Assembly: GCA_016432265.1 (NCBI GenBank)
Contig: CP066681.1
Location: forward strand, 1,824,342-1,888,341
From: Micavibrio aeruginosavorus
Lineage (GTDB): Bacteria; Pseudomonadota; Alphaproteobacteria; Micavibrionales; Micavibrionaceae
Length of the DNA stretch: 64,000 bases
Direction: 5' to 3'
The number at the start of each line of letters is the position of its first letter. The stretch's first letter is position 1. Shown here in pieces: positions 1 through 8,375 of this stretch. Both the position numbers and the translations under genes were made by a program. Under the pieces are notes generated by a model. It ran no database searches and was not told where the DNA came from. It saw only the letters and a program-made list of their open reading frames with translations.

Positions 1-22
1 AGGGCTGGCTGCGCAGTCCCCC

Positions 23-60
23 GAAAAAATCCCCGTCTTACAGACGGGGATTTTATTTTA
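23..60. terminator. bidirectional rho-independent terminator
   Basis: An 8-bp perfect stem (31-38 with 42-49) encloses a 3-nt loop. It is followed on the plus strand by a T-rich run (51-59) and on the minus strand by the complement of an A-run (24-29). It can end both a plus-strand gene lying before the window and the minus-strand gene that stops at 77. Confidence 0.8.
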
Positions 61-76
61 AGGCCCCCTTCATTCT

Positions 77-1144
77 CTAGGGTTGCTGCCGCAACTGCGA
101 ACGCAAAGACTCGAGTCTCCTGACATCGTCGCCTTTGAGGCGAACCGTCTTGCCTAAGGTTTTGCTATCGTGGGGCACGGGGTTAAATCCTGAATTACGC
201 AAATCAACAACCAGCCTGACCAGTTGTTCGTTAGACATGTCGCCCACAGGAATTCTGACAACATCGCCGCCACTTTCTACATGCGCCGCTTGCCACTGCA
301 ATTTCAGGAACTCGGGCACCCGGGGATTAATACTGCGAAACTTGATGGCATCTTCACCTTCAACGGCAATCACCAACCCTCCGAGTTGCTTGCTTTCCCT
401 TACGCGCGGAGATAACCCTTGCTGCGAGAGCTCGCTCATAATTTTTTGAACTTTGCTCATCTCCATGCCAAGTATCGGCAAACGCGACGCAATCTGCCCG
501 CTCCCCCAATTGGCATCCATCCACTCATGCCGGAGAAATTCCTTTCCAGGAAAGTCCTGTGTCGACAGCGAAAGAAAATCAGGTTTCACGTTCAAGGCAG
601 ACGGCAGGGGCTCGACCTTGAAAGCCGCGTACGGGTCATGATGCTTGAGCGGATTATAATTCCTCTTGGGTTCATGCTCAGGGTTATAAGTGCCATTCGG
701 CTGCAAATCATAGCCGTAGGCGATATACTGACTGTTGCTAACCGCTCTTTCCCCCGGCGGCACCGGAGCCGGTGTAATACCCGCTGCACGTAACTCCTGC
801 TCGATATGGGCCATCATCACCATGTACCGTGCTGGGCTAACCGTACTTAGGGTATCGATCGAGATAACCTTGTGTTCACTATTCTGCGCCTTTCTTTGAG
901 CCAGCAACTCAGGCCCCACGACCGTAGCGGATTGCGGGTATGAATTGCCCAGAATAATATTCGTTACAATGTTCCAGGCCTTAGGAACATCTTCGTGGGC
1001 GATGCATATCTTGAATTTCCAGCCGCCATCATCCTCGTAATCGAAACCATGGCCGGTATACTGAATCCAGCGCCCTAAAGTGGCTGCATATCCTTTCTCG
1101 TGCGCAAAACCCCCGTTTCTCATTTCAGTATAGTAATCGCGCAT
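77..1144 (-). CDS. unknown protein with tandem C-terminal repeat; possible SpvC/OspF-like N-terminal half
   Basis: 355 residues, no signal peptide and no membrane segment; I do not recognise it with confidence. The C-terminal half is a clear tandem duplication. Residues about 202-271 and 278-346 both run EFL(R/K)..W, then an R-x-P-(V/I) strand, a helix, a G-(L/F)-x-P turn, SK-x-LG and a closing GEDA/GDDV helix. The N-terminal half (about 40-180) has a segment GWKFKICIAHEDVPKAW followed by an 'IEQELRAAGI...YIAYGYD' segment. That order recalls, from memory, the phosphothreonine-lyase fold of SpvC/OspF ('KFHIS...VPQAF', later 'YLSYRNE'), but the catalytic His of the K-x-H motif would be Lys here. 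The resemblance is weak inference; the duplication is seen directly. It is a stand-alone gene with a terminator just downstream. Confidence 0.8.
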   Translation of the reverse strand: MRDYYTEMRNGGFAHEKGYAATLGRWIQYTGHGFDYEDDGGWKFKICIAHEDVPKAWNIVTNIILGNSYPQSATVVGPELLAQRKAQNSEHKVISIDTLSTVSPARYMVMMAHIEQELRAAGITPAPVPPGERAVSNSQYIAYGYDLQPNGTYNPEHEPKRNYNPLKHHDPYAAFKVEPLPSALNVKPDFLSLSTQDFPGKEFLRHEWMDANWGSGQIASRLPILGMEMSKVQKIMSELSQQGLSPRVRESKQLGGLVIAVEGEDAIKFRSINPRVPEFLKLQWQAAHVESGGDVVRIPVGDMSNEQLVRLVVDLRNSGFNPVPHDSKTLGKTVRLKGDDVRRLESLRSQLRQQP

Positions 1145-1235
1145 ATCCAGCCCCCTTCACCCATCCTCACGGAAAATTGTATCATGGGCGGCTTAAGACA
1201 AATTTAATCTTCTATATGAAGTTTAACTTATTATT

Positions 1236-2705
1236 CTATTCCGTAATGATTTTATACAGTTGATTGGGAACAATCCCCGCTCCCTGCTCCAGACCGTTCA
1301 GAACTCTGAAGCACTCCTCCCGGTTTTTATCCAAAGCCATCTGTGACGACATCCCAGCCACAGTATCCCCTTCCTTTGCCATTACAACTTGTATACGAAG
1401 AGGCCTGATTGATCGCCGCTCCTCATCAGTCATCGATCTCAGGCTGTAAGTCGTACGTTTCAGTTCTGTGATCAAACCGGATCCAGCGCTCTGCGGGATC
1501 GCCATCTGCAGACGAAAAACGCGCCCCGGGGCCCAATTGACCGCGACAAGGCGAATTGTCACCGCCTGCCCCTGCACGACGCCCGGGAGCGTAGCCGTTG
1601 CCGCAGATTTTCCGTTGATTTCAAGCGCCTCTGTCTGTTCAACGGGCTTCCCCTGCAGCCATTCTGTAAGATAGGTCATAGCATCCAGGCTACGGTTGTT
1701 CGTAACTGCGTCGAGAATAATCAACGCTCCTGTATTTTTTGACGCGGCAACCACCTGAGAAGGTTGATTGCTGATGCTAAAACCTTCAGGGACAGTGAAC
1801 GTAAAATCCATCTGCGGATGCCAGAAAGTCAGATCGCGTACAAAACCTTGCCGCGCGCTATCGCCATATGCCATACCTGAAAGAAGCTGTAGGTACTCAT
1901 TACGGCGTTGCAGGTTCTGGTTTTCCGGATATGAACCCGCCACCATCAGAGCCTGCTGGACACGATCAGTTGTTTTGGGATGCGTGGCAAAATAGTCGGC
2001 ACCGCGGCTGCCCTGCCCTTTTTCAGCAGCGTTAAGATTGCTTTCCCGATCCAGAGAATTCAGGAAACTAGCCATCGCAAATGTATCGTATCCAGCCTTG
2101 TGCAAATAACGGATTCCCAGATCGTCCGCCTGAGCTTCTTGTTTACGCGAATAGGAACTCATATATAGTTCCGATCCCACACCCAGGGCTTGCGAAGCGG
2201 TATTGCTGTCAAGCGCTGCGGAAATGGCTATCGCCCCCAGACTGGTGACAACGGCATGCGAGTATCGTTCTGCCGAATGCCGCCCCGTTATATGCCCGAT
2301 TTCGTGAGCGATCACTCCAGCCAACTCCGCCTCGCTGTTAGCCAACGCCATAAGTCCCCTCGTTACATATACATAACCTCCCGGCAAGGCAAAGGCATTC
2401 ACCATGGGAGAGTCCAGCAAAGTAAAAGTATACCTGACATCCGGTCGTTCCGTGTTACGAGCCACAGCCTGCCCCACTTCGTTCAGGTAGGATTGCAGCA
2501 CCTGACTGTTCTCGGGCACACCATAGATTTTCATGACTTTCCGGTGCTCTTGCGCACCAACCTGATTTTCCTGCGCCGGGGACATCAGGGCCGTAAATTG
2601 GCTTTCTCCGGTTGCCGGGTTGGTCGAGCATGCCGACAAGAAAATGACGCCCGCCACACACAGCATCTTGCCAAACAGGGAAAAAACAGGCCACTCTCGG
2701 ATCAT
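1236..2705 (-). CDS. M48-family zinc metalloprotease lipoprotein (BepA/YfgC-like) with C-terminal LysM-like domain
   Basis: A 489-residue periplasmic lipoprotein protease, likely in envelope quality control. The start MIREWPVFSLFGK is chosen because it gives an n-region, a hydrophobic stretch and a lipobox (LSAC, Cys26), with GGAG about 10 nt upstream; the frame stays open further upstream. The zinc motif HEIGH sits at about 134-138, with a further Glu ligand candidate in the 'RKQEAQADDLG' helix, as in M48 enzymes. The C-terminal about 50 residues (EGDTVAGM...FRVLNGLE...PNQLYKII) look like a LysM-type domain. Its ATG overlaps the ATG of the divergent SNase-like gene on a shared CATG at 2703-2706. 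Confidence 0.9.
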   Translation of the reverse strand: MIREWPVFSLFGKMLCVAGVIFLSACSTNPATGESQFTALMSPAQENQVGAQEHRKVMKIYGVPENSQVLQSYLNEVGQAVARNTERPDVRYTFTLLDSPMVNAFALPGGYVYVTRGLMALANSEAELAGVIAHEIGHITGRHSAERYSHAVVTSLGAIAISAALDSNTASQALGVGSELYMSSYSRKQEAQADDLGIRYLHKAGYDTFAMASFLNSLDRESNLNAAEKGQGSRGADYFATHPKTTDRVQQALMVAGSYPENQNLQRRNEYLQLLSGMAYGDSARQGFVRDLTFWHPQMDFTFTVPEGFSISNQPSQVVAASKNTGALIILDAVTNNRSLDAMTYLTEWLQGKPVEQTEALEINGKSAATATLPGVVQGQAVTIRLVAVNWAPGRVFRLQMAIPQSAGSGLITELKRTTYSLRSMTDEERRSIRPLRIQVVMAKEGDTVAGMSSQMALDKNREECFRVLNGLEQGAGIVPNQLYKIITE

Positions 2706-3627
2706 GAAAATAAAACTCCGCTTACTTGATATTATGGGCGTTTGCTTATTGTGTCTGTTTAGCATTCCCGCCGTGGCGCAGGAAGGGCGTTTTGGCGACA
2801 ATCCCAAGGCAGTCGCTGCCGACGCCAAAGCGCAGGAAACTCCCGCGCCAGCGCTTCCCGAAAAACCCGCCGACTTTTCAGAACTCCGCAGCCAGGGCCT
2901 CGTCCTCGTCGATCAGGTGATTGATCCGCTGCGCATTCGTTTGCAGGATGGCCGTATCATTCAACTCACAGGATTGGAAATACCCGGCCTTGAAGCGTCA
3001 GATCCCGGCGATCAAGCCACCCAAACTTTTGAATGGCTAAAAAAAACCGTAGAAAAAAAACAGGTTACATTCTATCAAACCAAGCACGAATCCGAAGGGC
3101 GCCGTAACCGCATGGGCCATTATCTGGGCCACATAGAAACGAGAGAAGATAAAATCTGGATACAAGGGGCTTACCTGCTTAATGGCTGGGCCCATGTACA
3201 GCCCAGCCCCCTTCACACCGAAATGGCCACGCAAATGTTGAACCTCCAGTCCCGCGCCATGGAAAACAAACGGGGCCTATGGGCGGAGGAAAAGCAGGCC
3301 GTCCTCAATCCTGACAACGCGACAGAGAAAATGAATAGCTGGGCCATCGTCGAAGGGAAAATCGTCAAAACCGCCATGAGCAATAACACAGTCTACCTGA
3401 ACTTTGGCGACGACTGGCGGAAGGATTTTACAATCGGCGTCGAGCCTGAAATCCGCCGCCAGTTATCAAAAAAGCAAATCAGCGCCATTGATTTACAAGG
3501 CCGCCACATACGTGTTTACGGCTGGATCGAGAGCTATAATGGGCCGTTTATCAAGCTTTCCAATGCCGCGTGGCTGGAGATCTTGCCAGAGAAAGCGCCA
3601 GACGCTAAGCTCAGCCCGGGTAATTAA
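2704..3627 (+). CDS. exported SNase (thermonuclease)-fold protein, catalytic residues apparently lost
   Basis: 307 residues starting MKIKLRL with a signal peptide (about 1-25, ending VAQ). Residues about 75-185 follow the SNase/OB fold: DGRIIQLTGLEIPG, then the RRNRMGHYLGHI strand, then the NGWAHVQP and RGLWAE segments. In active SNase the first strand carries Arg35, Asp40 and Glu43 and the second carries Arg87. By my alignment these are Gln, Glu, Gly and His here, so the domain is probably not a nuclease. The last about 100 residues (WAIVEGKI...RIYGWIES...WLEIL) look like a second OB-like domain. An earlier in-frame ATG at 2620 exists, but it lies inside the divergent protease gene and removes the signal peptide. 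A possible operon follows with the peptidase and pgk. Confidence 0.8.
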   Translation: MKIKLRLLDIMGVCLLCLFSIPAVAQEGRFGDNPKAVAADAKAQETPAPALPEKPADFSELRSQGLVLVDQVIDPLRIRLQDGRIIQLTGLEIPGLEASDPGDQATQTFEWLKKTVEKKQVTFYQTKHESEGRRNRMGHYLGHIETREDKIWIQGAYLLNGWAHVQPSPLHTEMATQMLNLQSRAMENKRGLWAEEKQAVLNPDNATEKMNSWAIVEGKIVKTAMSNNTVYLNFGDDWRKDFTIGVEPEIRRQLSKKQISAIDLQGRHIRVYGWIESYNGPFIKLSNAAWLEILPEKAPDAKLSPGN

Positions 3628-3662
3628 TAAATTAACAAACTAGGTTGAGGGTTTATAAGGCT

Positions 3663-4634
3663 ATGACGGCATACCCCCGCCGCAATGTGCCGTTTGATCT
3701 TTTTCCGCCGCTGTCCCCCTATTCCAGCGGTTTTCTTGATGTCGACAATCACCATCATCTTTACTGGGAGCAAAGCGGCAATCCCGATGGCATTCCCATT
3801 GCTCATATTCACGGCGGCCCCGGCGCAGGAGCGACAGCCAAACACCGCCGCTTCTTCGACCCTAACCATTACCGCATCATTATTTTCGACCAGCGGGGCG
3901 CAGGTCGCTCCCAACCTCTGGGCAGTCTTTATAACAATACGCGGGAACACCTGCTATCAGACATGGAAATCCTGCGCGAGCATTTACGGATAGAGCGCTG
4001 GCACCTGTTTGGCGGATCATGGGGCAGCACGCTGGCGCTGTCCTATGCGCAAAAACACCCCCACCGATGCATCAGCCTGATCCTGCGAGGCATATCGCTG
4101 CTGGAGCGGGATGAAATCGACTGGTTCATCTACGGCATGCGTCGCATCTTTCCGGAAGCATGGGAGCAATTCGCTTCACTCGCCCCCAAGAACGAACATA
4201 GCAACCTGCTGGATTTCTACTACAGGATACTGAGCGGCGATGACCGCAAAGCCGCTCTGGAAGCCGCCGTCAACTGGAGTCTTTACGAAGGGGCTTGTCT
4301 TTCTCTGATCCCCAACTATGAAACCATCACATCGGACGAACAAAAGGATGTTGCGTGGGCGATTGCGCGAATCGAAGCCCATTATTACCGCAACAATGTC
4401 ATTCCGGCAGACCAAAGCCTGCTGCTGGGGATCGATCATATCCGCAGTATTCCCGCGACGATCATTCAGGGGCGTTACGATATGGTCAGCCCGATCATGA
4501 CGGCGCACCGCCTTCATCAGGCATGGCCCGAGGCCGATTATATTATCGTCCCCGACGGCGGTCACGCCTCAATGGATCCCCCTGTACGCGCGCGCTTGAT
4601 CGAAGCCACAGAAAATGCCAAAACCATCCGGTGA
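3663..4634 (+). CDS. pip: proline iminopeptidase
   Basis: A 323-residue alpha/beta hydrolase that removes N-terminal proline from peptides in the cytoplasm. The family's opening pattern is present (FPPLSPYSSGFLDV...LYWEQSGNP), followed by the oxyanion motif HGGPGAG (50-56) and the nucleophile elbow GGSWG (Ser119). Candidate Asp and His are in GRYDMVSP and DGGHASMDP near the C-terminus. The ATG at 3663 is preferred over the in-frame TTG at 3645 because family members begin about here. It ends 21 bp before pgk on the same strand. Confidence 0.92.
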   Translation: MTAYPRRNVPFDLFPPLSPYSSGFLDVDNHHHLYWEQSGNPDGIPIAHIHGGPGAGATAKHRRFFDPNHYRIIIFDQRGAGRSQPLGSLYNNTREHLLSDMEILREHLRIERWHLFGGSWGSTLALSYAQKHPHRCISLILRGISLLERDEIDWFIYGMRRIFPEAWEQFASLAPKNEHSNLLDFYYRILSGDDRKAALEAAVNWSLYEGACLSLIPNYETITSDEQKDVAWAIARIEAHYYRNNVIPADQSLLLGIDHIRSIPATIIQGRYDMVSPIMTAHRLHQAWPEADYIIVPDGGHASMDPPVRARLIEATENAKTIR

Positions 4635-4655
4635 TTCAACTTTAGGAGCCCGACT

Positions 4656-5861
4656 ATGACCTTCAAAACCCTGCGCGATTTCGATCTAAAAGGCAAAACC
4701 ATCCTGTTACGGGCTGACCTGAATGTCCCCGCCAAAGATGGCGTTGTAACAGACACTACCCGCATCGACCGCCTGAAGCCCACGATCGACTGGCTGGTGC
4801 AGCATGGCGCCAAAACAGTTGTCCTCTCGCATTTTGGTCGCCCCAAAGGCGGCTTCGAAGCTGAATTCTCTCTTGCGTTCCTGACAAAAGATTTGCAAGA
4901 AAGCTGGGGCGTTCCTGTATCTTTCGGCAAGGATTGCATCGGTAGCGATGCGCTGGCGCTGGTGCAAAGCCTGCAACCCGGGCAGGTCTGCCTCCTGGAA
5001 AATTTGCGCTTCCACAAAGGGGAAGAGAGCAACGATCCGATCTTCACAAAAGAACTTGCCAAACTCGGCAATATTTATATCAATGACGCCTTCTCTGCCG
5101 CACACCGTGCCCATGCCTCCACGGAGGGCCTTGCCCACCTGATGCCCACGGGCGCCGGATTCCTGATGGAGGCAGAGTTGAACGCCCTGCACAACGCCCT
5201 CGAATCCCCGAAACGTCCTGTGGTCGCCATTGTCGGCGGCGCCAAAATTTCAACCAAATTATCCGTTCTGGACAATCTGGTACGGAAAGTCGACGTCCTG
5301 TTTCTGGGAGGCGGCATGGCAAATACATTCCTGTTCGCGCAGGGGGTCGAAGTCGGAAAATCGCTGTGCGAGCACGATATGGCCGATGAAGCCCGTAAAA
5401 TCATGAAAACCGCACAGGATAGCGGCTGTGAAATCGTTCTGCCCAGCGACCGCGTGATCCTCAAGGAATTCGGCAAGAATGCCCCGCATACTATCTGCCC
5501 GACCAAAGACGTTCCGGCGGATCAGGAAGCGGTTGATATCGGCCCTGATTCCATCGCATTGCTGCGGAACAAACTTACCGGCGCTAAAACAGTCCTCTGG
5601 AACGGCCCGCTCGGGGTCTTTGAAGTCGAACCATTTGATAAAGGGACAAATGAAGCCGCCCGCGCCGTTGCTGAAATGACCTCCGGCGGTACTCTGGTCA
5701 GCGTCGCCGGCGGCGGCGATACGGTATCGGCGCTGGAACATGCGGGGGTGGCGGATAAATTCACCTATGTTTCCACCGCCGGGGGCGCATTCCTTGAATG
5801 GATGGAAGGGAAAACCCTGCCCGGCGTCGCCGCATTGAACGCTTGCAAGAGCGCCGCCTGA
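4656..5861 (+). CDS. pgk: phosphoglycerate kinase
   Basis: 401 residues, full length for the family. It transfers phosphate from 1,3-bisphosphoglycerate to ADP in glycolysis, in the cytoplasm. Seen: LRADLNVP near the N-terminus, the LSHFGRPKG substrate loop, the AHRAHAST helix, VGGAKISTK, the nucleotide-binding region around WNGPLGVFE, and the C-terminal AGGGDTVSAL followed by VSTAGGAFLE. A Shine-Dalgarno AGGAG stands 8 nt before the ATG. A strong terminator follows at 5878. The usual neighbours gap and fba are not in the window. Confidence 0.98.
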   Translation: MTFKTLRDFDLKGKTILLRADLNVPAKDGVVTDTTRIDRLKPTIDWLVQHGAKTVVLSHFGRPKGGFEAEFSLAFLTKDLQESWGVPVSFGKDCIGSDALALVQSLQPGQVCLLENLRFHKGEESNDPIFTKELAKLGNIYINDAFSAAHRAHASTEGLAHLMPTGAGFLMEAELNALHNALESPKRPVVAIVGGAKISTKLSVLDNLVRKVDVLFLGGGMANTFLFAQGVEVGKSLCEHDMADEARKIMKTAQDSGCEIVLPSDRVILKEFGKNAPHTICPTKDVPADQEAVDIGPDSIALLRNKLTGAKTVLWNGPLGVFEVEPFDKGTNEAARAVAEMTSGGTLVSVAGGGDTVSALEHAGVADKFTYVSTAGGAFLEWMEGKTLPGVAALNACKSAA

Positions 5862-5873
5862 TAATATCAGATA

Positions 5874-5910
5874 AAAACCCCCGGCATTGAAGGCCGGGGG
5901 CTTTCCTTTC
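5874..5910. terminator. bidirectional terminator between pgk and the DUF2336 gene
   Basis: An 8-bp GC stem (5878-5885 with 5893-5900) has a 7-nt loop, a pyrimidine/T run on the plus side (5901-5910) and an A-run before it that is a T-run on the minus strand. It separates the convergent pgk and DUF2336 genes. Confidence 0.85.
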
Positions 5911-5927
5911 CTCTATCAAAATTCTGT

Positions 5928-7064
5928 TTACCCTTCGCACGTAATTTCGGCTTTACTCCTGACCAGACGTTGCGCCACTTCAGGTCTGATCTTATCGAAA
6001 TACGCAATCACATCCATCATGTCAGCCTGACTGATGATGCGGTGCTCGGAACGCATGCGATTGCTTAACAGATAGATCATGGCGAAATCGTTTTTCTGAA
6101 TGCCGTGCGCACGGCAGATCACAGCGATCCCCTTGCCGCAAGATTGCCGCAGGTAATCATGGATCGTATGCGCGGGAATTCCAGTGTAAACGGAAAACAT
6201 CGCAATAAAAGACGTAATCTGGCCGCGTTTCAGGGTTTGCATCATCATGCTAAGCGTCAGTTTGCCCTTGGCGGCAAACTGGTGCGCAGCCAGAAGAACA
6301 CGATCATTCGGCATAAAGCGATCCTCATGTTCAGCACTACTGAATTCCAGCATGATTTCATCAATTGCGCTAGCCACTTCGCCCGAGAATATGCCGTAGT
6401 AATCACGGATGTAATTGCGCAAATCCTGACTGACATAATCGTAAAGTTTGCGAACAATCGCCTCTGGCATTTCCGGACGCATCAGCAGCGGCTTGGCCAC
6501 GTCTTCATGTTCACGCGCCATTCCCGATAAAATTTCGAGAGCGTGGTGAGTCAATCGAATCCTCTCGTTTTCGGACAAAGCGATCGCTGTGCCTTTATCT
6601 TTTTTGTCGGCAAGCACATCTATGATATGAGGGCTTAAATTCTCACGGCTGGCAATCGCTTGCCAATGCGCGGGGCCGCGTGATTTCACAATATATATCA
6701 AGTCAAGATCGCTCAAGACGGCGCTGCGGCTCAGCACAGGCCGCGCGACTTCTATATCATCATTGGCAAGATTGAGGACAAGGCGCAACGGCGCCGATTC
6801 AATGACTGAAAGACGCTCGGCCAACGCAGCGCGCAAATCAGCTTCGGCTTGACGCATCAACCCTATCAATACATCCGAAAGCAGCTCTTGTTCACGGCTG
6901 TTCAGATGGACATGGCTTTCCAGCAGTTCCGTGACAGCACTGGTCAACTCAGCACGCGCCAACGGATCGTCTGCGCGCGCCAGATCGTAAACCTTATGGC
7001 TGTCATAAAGGCGTACCAGCAGTGATGCTACTTGAGGTGACTTGTCGAACAAACGCATATCCAT
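5928..7064 (-). CDS. DUF2336 domain protein
   Basis: About 378 residues, all helical in appearance with repeated short leucine-rich helices (VLSDLDLIYIV, LSPHIIDVLADKK). This matches the alphaproteobacterial DUF2336 family, whose function is not settled. No signal peptide or membrane segment. Start options are GTG 7067, ATG 7064 and ATG 7058; no convincing Shine-Dalgarno decides between them. It is monocistronic, with the pgk terminator downstream and a 380-bp intergenic region upstream. Confidence 0.85.
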   Translation of the reverse strand: MDMRLFDKSPQVASLLVRLYDSHKVYDLARADDPLARAELTSAVTELLESHVHLNSREQELLSDVLIGLMRQAEADLRAALAERLSVIESAPLRLVLNLANDDIEVARPVLSRSAVLSDLDLIYIVKSRGPAHWQAIASRENLSPHIIDVLADKKDKGTAIALSENERIRLTHHALEILSGMAREHEDVAKPLLMRPEMPEAIVRKLYDYVSQDLRNYIRDYYGIFSGEVASAIDEIMLEFSSAEHEDRFMPNDRVLLAAHQFAAKGKLTLSMMMQTLKRGQITSFIAMFSVYTGIPAHTIHDYLRQSCGKGIAVICRAHGIQKNDFAMIYLLSNRMRSEHRIISQADMMDVIAYFDKIRPEVAQRLVRSKAEITCEG

Positions 7065-7067
7065 CAC

Positions 7068-7444
7068 GAGTTAACCCAAAAACCCGAAAAATTGACAAAT
7101 ACAGCCGGAAACCGCTTCCCGCGACTGTAACACACTGTCTATCTACCGTTTGCCCGGCTTGGCCGGATAGAATCCTAATTTAGTCTTTTTATATTTATAA
7201 TCAGGGAGATAACTGGTTTTTCTGATAAAAGGCCAGAACAGCCTTTCGAAACCTTGGTTTTCTCCTCACACCCTATTATTTCTACCCGAGAGTTATGAAT
7301 ATCAGGTTAACGTAATCATGAAGGTCAGGTTGACATCCTCTTTAGATCAGGCATACCAGAGCACTAAAGATTTTGTTAACTGATCAGGGCTATTCTGGAG
7401 AAACGGGGTAGTTTCCTGCCCTGCTCAATAGGGGATTTCGTCAC
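7068..7444. other. intergenic region with a hairpin and a weak plus-strand promoter candidate
   Basis: 377 bp with no coding frame I can support. It holds an imperfect hairpin: outer arms 7138-7143/7166-7171 and an inner 5-bp CCGGC/GCCGG stem at 7154-7166, followed by a T-rich tract. A TTGACA box at 7330-7335 lies 17 nt before ATACCA (7353-7358). The second could drive the small gene at 7445. Nothing else stands out. Confidence 0.4.
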
Positions 7445-7696
7445 ATGGCACTTTCGGTCAACGGCAATTATTCGCAACAGGCTATCGTCAATCCGTTTCA
7501 ACAGCGGAACGAAGAAAGCCGCGCCCTGCCCGATAAAAAGCCCGAAGAAAACAGAACCCAGCCTCGTGCCGCCGCTGCAGCCGGAACACAGGAATCAGAA
7601 ACCCGCAATGAACGACGCGCAGATTCATCCAGCAACGATGATCGCAACGAAAAGAGCACGTCCCGCCGCGGCAGCACAGTCGATATTACCGTTTGA
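7445..7696 (+). CDS. small disordered protein of unknown function
   Basis: 83 residues, hydrophilic and low-complexity: rich in Glu, Arg, Asn, Ser and Pro, with an Ala run in the middle. It ends RRGSTVDITV, a hydrophobic tail that could be a peptide ligand or localisation tag. The ATG has AGGGGA about 9 nt upstream. No signal peptide or membrane segment. It converges on the gene at 7707 with a 10-bp gap and no visible terminator. I do not recognise it; the good ribosome site is the main reason to accept it. Confidence 0.6.
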   Translation: MALSVNGNYSQQAIVNPFQQRNEESRALPDKKPEENRTQPRAAAAAGTQESETRNERRADSSSNDDRNEKSTSRRGSTVDITV

Positions 7697-7706
7697 TGGA
7701 TAGCGC

Positions 7707-8318
7707 CTAGACTTCAGGAGTTCCCAGTATTTTCGCCGGAATCGCGTAATAGCCGCCGAAATATTCATAGCGGCTTAATCGCGCCTTACCAAAGATCGAT
7801 GTCTCACCACAGTGGGAAACAACACTCCCCAGCTTATCGGCCCAGATCAGTCTGTCATACCGCTGCGAGGACTCATTAAATGTCCGGCGCAAAGCGATCC
7901 AGTGGTAATCTTCACCATCGCCGACGCTTTGAAAGAACAGTGCCGCCGGAACCCCCTTACCCACACAATCGCGCAGATTGTCGCCCAGATAAGGCAGTTC
8001 ATCTTGCCGCAAGGAACGATGCACATCCTCTGCATACGCATCTAAACCTTCGGGGCGCATATTATTGGTGCGGGTCTGCCCCGTTCCCAAAAATCCGGGT
8101 TGTATGCGCTGGCCCAGCCGGTTAAAGGCGAAGGATGTGCAGTTTGTATTATGATATCCATCCCAATCCCGAGGGCGGTAAACTGGAATGCTTTCAAGAA
8201 AAGGCCTGCCTGCGGGTGTTATGATCAGATGGTTAAGATAGGCCATATCGCCATTATGCCTGTGCCCGGCGGCCATAAAGTCGCGCGTTAATGTATGGGC
8301 TTGTGCATCGGCAAACAT
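7707..8318 (-). CDS. unknown protein, possible Cys-His hydrolase
   Basis: 203 residues from the ATG at 8318, which has a perfect AGGAGG six nt upstream; the further upstream in-frame start is not needed. No signal peptide or membrane segment. A conserved-looking Cys in NTNCTSFAFN (about 60-69), a His in DYHWIALRR and an acidic residue in WADKLG are in the order found in papain/NlpC-like cysteine hydrolases. That is inference from spacing only. It lies downstream of amn on the same strand but is separated from it by 57 bp. Confidence 0.65.
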   Translation of the reverse strand: MFADAQAHTLTRDFMAAGHRHNGDMAYLNHLIITPAGRPFLESIPVYRPRDWDGYHNTNCTSFAFNRLGQRIQPGFLGTGQTRTNNMRPEGLDAYAEDVHRSLRQDELPYLGDNLRDCVGKGVPAALFFQSVGDGEDYHWIALRRTFNESSQRYDRLIWADKLGSVVSHCGETSIFGKARLSRYEYFGGYYAIPAKILGTPEV

Positions 8319-8375
8319 ATTTTTCCTCCTGCAGGAGCGCATACCGCTAGCACAGGATTGATAATTATGTCAATT

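Noticed and set aside
2620-2704. Upstream ATG for the SNase-like gene
   Set aside because: It would put 28 hydrophilic residues before the signal peptide and overlap the divergent lipoprotease signal sequence.
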